Source: Symsagittifera roscoffensis
Taxonomy: Eukaryota; Xenacoelomorpha; Acoela; Convolutidae
Assembly: GCF_963678635.1 (NCBI RefSeq)
Contig: NC_087068.1
Location: 23,028,388-23,092,387, forward strand
DNA length: 64,000 nucleotides
Reading direction: 5' to 3'
Within the stretch, counting starts at the first letter, position 1; each line of letters begins with the position of its first letter. The position numbers and the translations under genes were made by a program. This document shows, piece by piece, positions 1 to 11,141 of the stretch. The notes below the pieces were generated by a model. The model was not told where the DNA came from. It saw nothing but the letters and a program-made list of their open reading frames with translations, and did not search any database.

Positions 1-347
1 AATCTTAGACTTAGTAAGTTAAAAATAGTATCTAACGAACTACTCGCGTTCTAATTATACCTGAACCTTGTGGATCGTTTTACTATTCTCCAACCCTTGA
101 ACACAATCATTACCCCTAAGTAAGATTAAGTAAGTTAACACCTTAGCTTATATTAGCCACGAGAAAGTAAAAAATCATTCTTCGGAATCGATATACTTTT
201 CTCTCCAACCCTGAACAAATAGACCCAGGTTAAGTTAACCAAAAAATCGTAAGGACTAACAGTTTAAGAAAGTAGAAATCATCTAACAACTTTTGTATCC
301 TTCATCCTAAACCTTATGTCATTCAAAATCTAAGAAACAAACAAACA
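1..347 (+). other. 5' leader of the retroelement
   Basis: No gene is seen here. The leader holds an imperfect internal duplication: a block around 80-140 containing TTCTCCAACCCTTGAACA, and a second around 190-240 containing TCTCTCCAACCCTGAACA, each followed by an AAGTTAAC word. GTAAG words (near 15, 121 and 130) could act as splice donors for subgenomic env-type mRNA, which is inference only. No primer binding site is recognisable, so the start of the leader or the LTR is likely outside the window. Confidence 0.4.
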
Positions 348-780
348 ATGGTTTTACACAACTGTGAAATAGATAACAAAAAATACGATCTTTTAATCAC
401 ACCTCATACACAAACAGTTGGATATATTAGAACAAAACGACTAACAAAAAAAAAGAAAAATAATAAACAAACAAAGACAAATCACACGAAAAAGATTTTC
501 AAAAAAAAACGCATTTTCAGAATCAGAAGCCAGCAATTTAGATGAACTCTATAAATTAAAAGAATCAATTGATAAAAATTGTCCCATTCACGATCAATTA
601 TATTTTTTCGACTCAGAAACAACTTCAAATTCATCAAAAAGAGGAAAAAGAAGAATAAAAAAGCAATATAAACACAAACCAGTACACTTGTATAATTGGA
701 ATCAACCAATTAGACACATCGATAGTTATATATTAACAGTCATTAAACGAAAAAATGAGCCACAGCCACACTCAAAGTGA
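348..780 (+). pseudogene. Small basic ORF upstream of and overlapping gag, broken at an A-run
   Basis: An ATG at 348 opens a lysine- and asparagine-rich frame that closes at 545. From about 502 a second frame (one base on) is open to a TGA at 778-780 and reads like protein, with stretches such as NLDELYKLKESIDKN and KQYKHKPVHLYNWN. The switch lies at a run of nine A at 501-509, so one indel there would give a single product of about 140 residues. It overlaps the gag start codon (755) by 26 bases. No domain or membrane segment is seen. It may be a separate leader gene or a displaced N-terminal part of Gag. Function is unknown; that this is coding sequence is an inference from the long open frame in AT-rich DNA. 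Confidence 0.45.
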
Positions 781-3778
781 CGATAGTCCAGATGATGAAG
801 AGGCTTACCCCTTCCTCATAGATGCACCCGATAATAGAGGGCAGCATGACTTTTGCAAGAATTTACTCCCAAATTTGTTTGAACCCGGAATCAGCCCATG
901 CAAAGTAGAATTCCCAGATGTAAAAATCAAAAGACAAATTATTGAACATTATCTGAAAGATATATGTAATTTAACACAACAATACGGAATCTACACCATA
1001 GAATTCAGCACACCAAATCCGAATCACCGCAAATATGTAATTCAAACAGACGATCTTGAATTAGAATTTTCAAAAGTATTCTTAGAATATATTAAAAGCA
1101 TACAATATCATAATTCGCAAGGAGCAAACTCCATATTCACTAACGAAGTTTTTGCAATAATATATAGCTATATTTCAATATTAGAAAAAACAGAATTTAA
1201 AAGTATCTCACCAACTGAGACATCCAAACATACAAAAGTACGACAAGAAATCACATTATTTTCAACTTTTCTTCATATAATCAAAGAAAATTTCACTAAA
1301 GACGAAGTTTCACAACACACAAAACATGACTTACAAAAAATTTTGGCATGGTTTACAATAGATTATTTCACACATAATATAGACTTAATTTCACAAGCAA
1401 GAAAAAATTTCAGACCTCAAAATCCAAACGATGATACTGCCATCACAGAACAGTCAGACTACGTTTGGGACCCTGAATGGTCTCATCATGCATTTATAAA
1501 TATCCCACAATCAACCTCAAGTCAACCAATAAGTACAATATCTTATCAAAGAGATTATGTGAGAGTAGTACCACTGACCATTGATGCAACACCATTAAAC
1601 TACAATACAATTTTACCTGATACGCGAAATAACAGTTTAAATTCGACCGTCATACACAATGAAAACCTTAATGGAACTAGGAATCATACACAACAAAATA
1701 TCCAAACACCATCACACTTTTTAAATGAAGAAATCGTCCAAACAACAACAACTACACAACAAAGCATTTCACCGATACGTCCAAATTTAACAACACCAAA
1801 AAATACAAACACTTTACTAGCACAAGTAACCTTACAATCAACCGTTAAACCTTCGGTTGCTCCAAAATATTCACAAATGGATTATCAAACATATAGACCT
1901 ATGACAGTACCGTCAAAAACACGAAGAACGTTCACAAGAAACACTTTTGCAGAACACAATTATAATTACGCACATTCATCAAAAACAAACTATCCCCCAC
2001 GAAAAACTAATAATAATCATGTAAGATCTCGATATTGGGATAACCCAATGACAACAACCAACTCAGTAAATTTTCAAACTAATTCACATCCTCCACAGGA
2101 TCGTAGTGAAAATTACCCATTCTTTCAACAAAATAAAAATAAAAAGCAAGCACCTCATCATACGGATTACTTATCATCTGATGATGATTATTTACAACCA
2201 GATATTTGTGCACCGTATACTCAAGAATATTGCGGACAAGGAGTGCAAAAACCTTATACATATCATAGAATTTTTTCTCCAAATCCAACAGATACACAAA
2301 ATCAACAACCAATACAAATGCAAAATCTAACTAATACACAATCTTTTCAACCAATTCAGCCACAAAACCCAATGATCACACACTCGTATCAACCAACTCA
2401 AATGCAAAATGAAATACCACTCCCATATTACCTTCAACAACACGAAATAACAAAAAATCAACTTTCAAACTTTTCACAAATGCCAAATACCGCAGAATCA
2501 CTACAAATGACAATGAATCCATACCTTATGGGTGGATCATCAATAACATCAAACAAACCATTAATGTTATTCACAGGAAGAGACCCTGAATATTCTGTAG
2601 AAGATTATTTAAATGCAGTAACAGCAAATTTAATTTTAAATATAGGACCTGAACCAACTAATACACCACTACTTCAAAATTGGATACATCGACGCACAGC
2701 GTTGATACGAACAACCTTAGATGGCGCAGCCCAAAAATGGTTTTCATTATTACCTATAGAAATAAAATCAAATTGGAAAAGATTTACACAAGATTTTTCA
2801 AAAATGTTTGACTCCGAAAGAAATAAACAACACCAAAGAGTTTTATGTAATGAAATTCGCAGATTACCAAATGAAACCATCAAACAATTAGCAGTACGTA
2901 TCGAAACTCCAGTTCGAAAAGCATATTCATTAAAGACACATGACTATAAAAACACAAAAATGACAGAAAATTTAATGATGACCTTAACACCTTAATTAAG
3001 GAAAATAGCAATAAAAAAGAGAGCATCTCATCCTTCCTCAATTCGAGAGCCCGATTTAGATTTTCGAAAACTAGTAGACAAACTAGAGCAAGCGGAAATT
3101 ACAATGAAACTTGAAGAAACAGAAAATCTAAAACTACAGTATGTTAATCGAATCGAAACAACTACTACAAATATCAATAACATACAGGAATCAGATACAG
3201 ACCTCGTTGAAAAAATAACTGAAATACTAAATATTTATGAAAAACACCTGAATTTTAAAGGCAAACCATCTTTCAAAAAATGGTGTAATTATTGCCGACG
3301 ATACGGACATAGTCTTTCTGAATGTAGACAAAAACAGCAAGATAACCAGAACAAACCTCAAAAGTATAAAGAACCAAATAAATCGTTCTATCAATATATG
3401 AAGAAAGATCAAAATCTACCAAACAAAAATGTATACAGCAACAACAGTTCAGGAAAACCACTTCTGAACAATACTAACTACACGAGGAATCAATCACCAT
3501 ATAACTCAAGTTATAGAGGAAGATCACCTGAACGAAGAAATACACAGAATTCTTCACAAAATCATTATAATCGACCAAATAGTCAAAATAACTACTCCAG
3601 ATCCAATTCAAATACAACACAATTTGTTTCTAGATCCAATTCCCAATCAAACACAAGAAATAAATACTATCCAAACAATCAATCACGAAACTCATCATAT
3701 AACAGAAATAGAAACTATTCAAATAATCGAAATAGAAGTTATTCGAACAATCGAAATCAGAATTACCCGAACAATTGA
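755..3778 (+). pseudogene. gag: Gag polyprotein with CCHC zinc knuckle, one in-frame stop
   Basis: Structural protein that would assemble particles and package element RNA. The frame is open from ATG 755 to a TAA at 2993-2995 and then continues in the same frame to a TGA at 3776-3778. Residues ~1-230 are an unassigned N-terminal domain, and ~230-600 are a Gln/Asn/Pro/Thr-rich linker. From ~600 comes the retrotransposon Gag capsid-type domain, marked by TTLDGAAQKWFSLLP near residues 650-665. Past the stop are a coiled-coil-like stretch and a zinc knuckle CNYCRRYGHSLSEC (CX2CX4HX4C, near 3289-3330), then an Asn/Arg/Ser-rich, RNA-binding-like tail. At about 1,000 codons it is far longer than usual Gypsy Gag. 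The stop could come from CAA by one C-to-T change. Recognition of capsid and knuckle is firm; the N-terminal part is not identified. Confidence 0.85.
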
Positions 3779-4573
3779 TCAAGAAATAACTCATATAACA
3801 GATCAAGTTATCACAGATCAAACGACAATTATCAAAACAGATTACGAAATAATTCACAAAATTGACATTCAAGTTATAATAATCAATATAGAAATTATTC
3901 TCAATCACCACATAGAAATAATAACCATTATAATAATTCTAAACATCGCTACAGAAGTAGTACACCCAAACATCAAAGACATATTAATCAAGTACAATCA
4001 AATGAAGAAACAACATCAGACCCCCCAGGTATTGACGACACAGGAAATAACGAACTACAACTAAATCAAATAAACTGTGGATCATCAGACACAGAAAGTG
4101 ATACAGAAAACACTATCTCCATAAATATGATAGCAGTCGAAAACGACTACGAACCTATTATATATGAACAACCTTTTACATCACATATATATGAAAATCA
4201 ATTGGAACTTCTTCACAATTATTATATTGAACCCATCCATACTACACAAATTGCACAAGAGATTAACGAAATTAACACCGTAAATAAACCCAATGAAAAT
4301 GACAAAACAAAATGCTTGAATACAATTCACATCTACCAAAATGTACAAAAAGAACAACCCAAAGAAAAAATTTGGAAAATACCATTTCTTTTAGAAAGTC
4401 CAAGAAACAAAGAATTTCAACCACCAGATCTTGAAATTGATTTTTTAATTGATTCAGGAGCAGAATCAAACATAATTAACATTCCCACATGGAGTGAAAT
4501 CAAAACATTACACCCAAAATTAACGCCTCTTGCAACCTCCAGTAAACTAGCAACAGCACAAGGATCAACTTAG
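3779..4573 (+). pseudogene. pro: Gag tail and retropepsin-like aspartic protease
   Basis: The frame of Gag continues past the TGA at 3776 with Asn/Arg/Tyr/Ser-rich low-complexity sequence, meets another TGA at 3863-3865, and is then open to a TAG at 4571-4573. Near 4430-4490 it encodes FLIDSGAESNIINIP, the D[ST]G[AS] active-site loop of retroviral-type aspartic proteases, which work as dimers to cut Gag-Pol. The frame is lost at 4573 and coding resumes in another frame at about 4618, so the C-terminal part of the protease, including its usual second hydrophobic-Gly motif, is split by a frameshift. Both TGAs could derive from CGA by C-to-T change. Confidence 0.8.
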
Positions 4574-4617
4574 TAAACTATGGAAAAGTTCAATTATTTC
4601 TTCTCCCCACAAGAACA

Positions 4618-7600
4618 ATGGAGCAAAATAAAATTTTAAACAAGCCATTTAAACAAATATTTCATATCACTGATATTAAACACAATATCATTGGCATACC
4701 ATTTATCTCGAAATATATACCAACAATCAACATCTTGAATAGTAAAATACTAATCAAAGACAAGTACACAAAAACAAAAAATACAGCTCTAACATTTTTT
4801 CAAAGATTAAATAAACAACCACCATTCTTTTCAAAATTTTATCCAATTTATAACCAACACCTGAAACCACTATCAAGAAATATATATAACTTTTCAATAA
4901 AACAAGTTCACCAATATGATAAAAATCAAAATAAACAACAACTCTTTATGTCAGACTTTGAATTCAAACCTATCCATAAGTTTTTCAAAATCACGATTTC
5001 ATCCATAAAATATTTGAAAAATACGAATTCAGACATCATTTCGTTACATGTATATAACAATACACCGTATCAAGTAACATTACCCTTAGGACTTTTAGGA
5101 TATTGCGAAACAAACGCTACAATATCACCAATGCATGAAAAAGCATACCGCGTAAATAATATACTCCAATTATTAGATATTTGTCAATCCACAATTCTTA
5201 CAATTCTTAACGAAGAACTATCCATAAATAATATAATAAGTAATGAAAAAAGAAATACAGATTATTTCACAAAAACCCCATATTTCAAACCTACATTCAA
5301 CATAAACAACTATACAGAAGATCAACAGAAGTTTTTAACAATGTTTAACTTCCAACATTCACAAATAACACAAGACGAATTTGATAAGTTAGCCAAACAG
5401 CTAATAAAATGTTCATCAGTCTATGCAACATCCAAATTTGATGTTGGAAAAATCAGTTCATCACTACACCTCCCGTTAAAACCTGACGCAGTTTTCAAAA
5501 AACAAAGAGCAAGTAAAGTACCAATTCATTTACACGATAAAGTGAACAGATTACTCGATATTTTAGAGCAATAGAAAATTATCTCACCGGTAAACAAAGA
5601 AGAACAACCAAAAGGTAACACATTTATTAACCCTGTTATCATCCTAGCAAAAGGAGAATCATTAAAAATAGTTTTAGACGCTAGATATCTCAATTCACTA
5701 ATAGACGAATCAAAATGCAATTGGCCTATTGAACCAATACAAGTTGTTTTAACAAATATAAACGGAAAATACTTTACAACCGCAGATATGAATAGTGCAT
5801 ACAATCAAATGCTACTAGATGAACAATCACGACGTCCAACACAATTTGTTATTGGAAATCAACAATATGAATTCAACCGCCTATTCTATGGAATATCCAT
5901 AGGACCAGCAGCATTTTCAGCTTTTATGAGCAAAATTTTTAGACCACTAATACTTAAGAAAAACTCAATCACCTATTTAGACGATGTTTTTATGCAATCA
6001 CAGACAAAAGAAGAAATGTTTACAGTTTTAGAACACTATCACAAAATACTTCAGAACGAAAATCTGAAGGCCGCCCCCGATAAATCACACCTCTTTTTAA
6101 CACGAGTTAAATTTTTAGGACATAATATAGAAAGAAAGACAATCACTCCATTAAAATCACGCATTGATGCTATTCAAAAACTTCAACCACCAACAAACAA
6201 AAAGAAAATCCAAGAATTCCTTGGAATGTTAAATTTTTTAAGCAAATACGTTTATAAAATGCAATTATATTTAAGACCATTCTATAATATCCTCAGACAA
6301 CAAAATAACTTTGAATGGAATACTGAACATCAAACACGATTTGATGAAATTAAAAAACTTTTAACTGAACAAATTTCAAACACAATTCCAGATCCAAATC
6401 AACCATTCTATGCAATGTGCGATGCTTCAAATTTTGGCATCGGCGCAGCATTATTACAATCACACAATGGTAAAAATAAAATGAACCTTATATCAGCAAA
6501 TTCTCGATTATTCACTCAAGCAGAGCTACGACTCTCAACTTTAATGAGAGAATGTACAGCTATAACTTATACACTTACAGAATATGAATTTCTGATACTT
6601 GGATCAAAACATCCAACAGTTCTATTCACAGATCACAAACCAATCATTTTTCTCTTTACACAAAAGTCAAATCCAAATCACCGAGTTTATAGATTTCAAT
6701 TAATTCTAATGAAATTTTCAAACTTACATATAGTTTGGACAGCAGGAAAGAATCTTGCATTACCAGATACATTAAGTCGAAATACACCACCTGAATTACT
6801 TACACGAAAAACTACAGTTGAAATACCCAAAAATATAAAATTTTACCTTGCAGAAAACGAAACATCACCCCGACTAGAATGCAAATATGCAGTAAAAACT
6901 GACATTGAACAATCACAGATAAATAACCTACAACACTTCCCACTTTACTTAGATTACCAAAATAACCACTACGAAGTTGATCTACTTGGAACATCAACTT
7001 TCAAACCAATTCCATACTCACAATGGATAAAAAATAACACCCAACAAAAACGAGTAAAACAACACTCGCATAAAAAAGACTTTTTTCCGTTAATTGAAAA
7101 AGAAAATTTAACTGATAAAATAAATTTATCAGGACCACAAACAAATGATTCAAAATACACAATAAATCAAGTTTTTGACCTCCATGACCCACTTGACACA
7201 ATTCCTTTATCTAAATTAGAAATTGAAAACATTTTTCTCTCCCCAACAGATAAAATTACAATTAATACCTTGAAACAATATCAAAATCTCGACCCAGTAA
7301 TTAGACAACTAAAATCATGGCACAAATACAAAACTAAACCCGTAAAGGCGGATACCACAATTTTAGGAAATAAAACACTTCTCAGATATTTTCGAAAATT
7401 TAATAATACAACAATTAATGAAAACACAGACCTTCTAGAATATCAATTAAATGAATCTACAGTTCCCTGTCTACCTTTAAGTATGATTCTCATAGCTTTT
7501 AACATTTCACATACACAAAACATTAAAGGACACTCTGGATCAGAGAAAACATATTCAAATTTTATACAAAATTTTTATTTCCCAAATGCACCAATTTGGA

Positions 7601-7710
7601 TAAAAGTACTATGCAATGATTCTATAGTATGTCAGCTAAATAAACCTTATCCAAATCAAAAACAAATAGCACAAAAACAAGATTTTAAAAGACAAAGTTT
7701 TTTATTTTAA
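4618..7710 (+). pseudogene. pol: Pol: reverse transcriptase, RNase H and integrase zinc-binding domain
   Basis: One frame from 4618 to 7710 with a single TAG at 5572-5574. The RT copies element RNA to DNA: VLDARYLN near 5670, TADMNSAYNQ near 5785, FYGISIGPAAFSAFM near 5890 and the catalytic YLDDV near 5975, then KFLGHNI. The RNase H domain has CDASNFGIGAALLQ near 6420, an acidic REC(T)AI helix, FTDHKP near 6625 and LPDTLSR near 6760. The integrase HHCC region has H-x6-H near 7510-7535, then SIVCQLNK near 7625; the first Cys of the expected C-x2-C pair appears to be Ser, probably a lost zinc ligand. The frame ends in a T-run at 7698-7710, where a single indel puts the rest of integrase in another frame. 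RT-RNaseH-integrase order fits Ty3/Gypsy. Confidence 0.93.
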
Positions 7711-8981
7711 CCATCGTATCTCATTCGATACAAAAGGACCAATTTCACCATCATCTGAAGGAAACTCCTACATTATGGTAATTAATGACGCATTTACACA
7801 TTATGTAGCACTTAACCCAGTACCACATTGTAACGCTTATTACGCTTACACAACACTTTATGAACACTGGATAGCCAAGTTCGGATTACCCAAAATTTTA
7901 GTTACAGACAACGGTACAGAATTCATAATTAATGAAATCATCACACTATGTCATTTATATAACATTAAGCACAAACCACGTACATCTCATGCACCTTGGA
8001 CAAACGGCTTAGTCGAAGGTATGAACCGTTCACTACAAGAATATCTTAGATGTATCATCAATGGAAATGATAGAAGATACACCGAATGGTCAGCAGATGT
8101 AAAATTATTTCCCTTAGCATATAATTCACAAATTACGACAACTCTAGGAATGTCACCATATGAAATGATTTTTAATCAAAAGCCACGTAAACCAATTATG
8201 TTTACAGCAAACTCTCATAAAAATACACAAAGTCATTGTCAACCGAATAAAGACTCAATTTGTTATAACCTACCTTTACACACACATGATGAAGATCATT
8301 TTCATCACCCACAAATTCTTAAATTAGCCTCCGGTACACACACCGAATGGATTTTAAATAGAGATAAAAAACACAATGAAGTTTACCAAAAAGTAACAAA
8401 AAAGTTGTTACAAAGGCAAAACATTAACGAACAAATAATTTCACGCTTTACACCAGCCTCCGATTTGAAAATTGGAACATTTGTCTTAATACCTAATTTA
8501 AATACTCAAAAAGAAATTTCAAAAAAATTACAACCCCTTCGTAAAGGACCATTCCAAATAATCGCCAAACCCACTGACGTAACATATAAAATCACCGATT
8601 CAGACCAAAGAGAAATTGTTCAACATCGAAACAATCTATTACCTTATTACCCAAAAGAATACGCACTACGCGAAGTAACTCAATTATATTCTTTCACAGG
8701 TTTAAAAGTTATTCAAAATCACCCACATACGGAAAATGAAATAAAAGAACAAAATGACATTCACCTCGAAAAACCAAAAATAAAAAATCAACTACAACCA
8801 AAAACAATACAAAAAAGCTAGATCAAAATATACCTCAAAAAGAAAGAAAAGTAGAAAAATGACAGAAAAAATTATACCCCGAGAACAATTCGAGAAATCA
8901 GAACATATAGAGTCATCACGACTTAGAATTCAACCACGCAAAAACTACAAAACATTCAATCCACAATCTAAAATATTTTAA
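7711..8981 (+). pseudogene. pol: Pol: integrase catalytic core and C-terminal tail
   Basis: Continues Pol after the frameshift in the T-run at ~7700. The catalytic triad is visible: Asp in FDTKGPI (~7718), Asp in TDNGTEF (~7905) and Glu in NGLVEGMNRS (~8005-8030), the last two about 35 residues apart as expected for DD35E. Then come YNSQITTTLGMSPYEMIF and, near 8560-8650, the GPFQIIAKPTDVTYKI region typical of the Gypsy integrase C-terminal fold. A TAG ends this frame at 8819, but a neighbouring frame is open from 8817 to a TAA at 8979 and has the basic tail RLRIQPRKNYKTF usual at the end of Gypsy Pol, so a third frameshift is likely. No chromodomain is recognised. Confidence 0.88.
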
Positions 8982-9827
8982 AAAGTTGAATTTCAAAAAC
9001 AACTTTAAATTTACAATTAATAATCTTTGCACCTCTGAAACATTTTAAACTTTCATTTTTCAAAATAACATGCTGACAAACACGCAGCGATTCTAGTTCA
9101 AAATTAGCCAATAGGATTCATTCAATCCGTCACCTTCTATAACTCTAACACAAACCAATTAGACGAAAGATATTAAACTCCAGGCATATCTATAACTATA
9201 ACTTTACAACCTCCAGGTCAAAAATAAGCAAACCACTCCAACTTGACAACTAAAATAAATACCACCATAATATCATAACCCTCTCTTATCTAATAACGCA
9301 AATATCAACAATATTTTCCCAACTCAGACCTCAAAAACCCCCCAAACAAAAATGTTAACTTAGCCTAAAGTAAAAGAACGACCATATTAAATTAGCCTAA
9401 AGTATAAAAATCTCAAAAATACCCCAGATCATTTGACAAATAAAAATAAAGTAAAAGAAGACCTCCCGAACACCATAAAATTCGCCCCCAACAATTTTTC
9501 ACAAAACTCAACCCACTTGTCAAAAAACCAATAAATAGTTCGACCACACTTGAAAATTGCCCCGAACAACAAAAAATATTCGATCAGAAGCCATTTCTTA
9601 AATGCTCTTCTCTCGATCAGTCAACATAATTCTCAACATTTTCATAAACTTTTTAACAATATTTAAACTTTTATTCATATTTCTTTTTTACCTTTGAAGC
9701 TTTTGTAATAATCTTAATCATTTTTTGCAATATTTTTTAAATTTTCTATTCCATTTTTGAACTATACCTCCAACTTTCAAAAGCCATTGACCATATTCAC
9801 AGGTACGAAAACCCAAAATTTATTTAA
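8982..9827 (+). other. Non-coding spacer between pol and ORFX
   Basis: About 850 bases with no credible reading frame on either strand. It contains a short direct repeat of TTAGCCTAAAGTA (near 9360 and 9398) and a candidate splice acceptor ATTCACAG near 9795-9801, just before the next ATG. Such a position would suit an acceptor for a spliced mRNA of the downstream genes; this is inference. Confidence 0.5.
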
Positions 9828-11141
9828 ATGATACGAACCATTTTTAGTAGAACAGATATTTTTTTACTATTTGTAATTTTTATAACATTTTTATCATCCC
9901 TCATCTTGACAATATGCAAATGTATAAAGAAGGCAATCATAACATTTGCCTTAGCAACAATCCTTTTAATTCTTTTTCTAGAAGAATACTACAACAAACA
10001 TAAATTTTTTCACTAAAAGAAATCAATAAAAAACCCTCAAAAATTGCTAACCAACAATCACACAGTCAGTCTTCACCGACATCATCCCAAGAAAACCCGA
10101 CACCACCTACAACTACCCAAAACCCCCACACATCTACACGAATTTCTTTCCAAGATAACCCATATACCTTTGAAGAACGACACGCTCGCTTATCTGAACC
10201 ACTAGAACCAGTTCAGCGACAAGCACCTCTAAGTGAACCAACATATAACTTGTACCCAACACTACCACAAGAATTAAGTAGAATACGAAATCATAGTCAA
10301 AATCAAAATACAGTTGAAATAAATAGACAAATTATACATCCACGACGAAATAGAAATTTTCAAACCCCCCGAGTTCATTTTGATATACCCCAATCCCCAT
10401 CACCAAGTACTCCGGAAAATCCAATTAGCATATTACCAGAAACCCCTACGCTTCTTTCACAACGTAGCACCTCAAGTCTACCCTCAGATTACTTAGGTTC
10501 AACACCAACATCTGAACAAATACGTGAAAATCCCTTTAACCCCCCAAACCAAACATCACGACTACCATATTGGACAACACAATCATTCACACAAGGTGAA
10601 CCCAATTTAATAAATGATCCAATAGATATTTCTACAGATACAACAACATCATCATCACTACCAGAAACATTATCACTACCATCAACACCATCAATAAGCC
10701 AGATTTCACCGACACCTTTTCCTTTAAATTTCCCAAATAACCTCGACGCTTGATATCGAGAACAATCATCAACAAATATCCCTTTAAGATTAGACTGGAA
10801 TACATTCACAGCACCCCCACCATTATTTGGACAGCACCCAGAAAGTAACCGACTCCACAACTGGGCACTTAATAGATTACAATATAGACATTCGTGACCA
10901 TAACATTCAAATACTCCAACAAAATAGTCTACAATTAAAATTTGAAATCACGGTTAAACTAAACAACATTGCTCAACATCCTTACCCATTAAACCCACCA
11001 AATATAACAGCTCAATCGCTACCACCACCATTTATAACAACTGAAGTAATATATAAATACGGGAGATATACCAAAAAGACAATTGGTTACATCACATTTT
11101 ATAACCCGTACTCAGGATTATCATACACATGTATATTCTAA
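9828..11141 (+). pseudogene. ORFX: two-membrane-segment plus Pro/Ser/Thr-rich accessory gene, broken
   Basis: Not a recognised family. The first piece (9828-10016) encodes two hydrophobic segments, about residues 10-30 and 34-52, separated by CKCIKK, then a charged end. A second frame, open from 10004 to a TGA at 10751-10753, encodes a Pro/Ser/Thr-rich region; read past that TGA it stays open to 10899. A third frame (10827-11141) encodes a more ordered tail with LQLKFEITVKLNNIAQHPYP. The pieces abut or overlap at a T-run (~10004-10010) and near 10870-10899, so one gene damaged by two indels and one stop is the simplest reading. It overlaps the env start by 13 bases. The layout suggests a membrane-anchored protein with a long disordered region; whether it is a matrix, a second surface protein or something else cannot be told. 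Confidence 0.5.

Noticed and set aside
501-510. A-run ending in AAC, like a -1 frameshift slippery site
   Set aside because: The needed move is from the frame at 348 to the frame one base on (+1 or -2), and the run is out of register for a -1 slip. A homopolymer indel is simpler.
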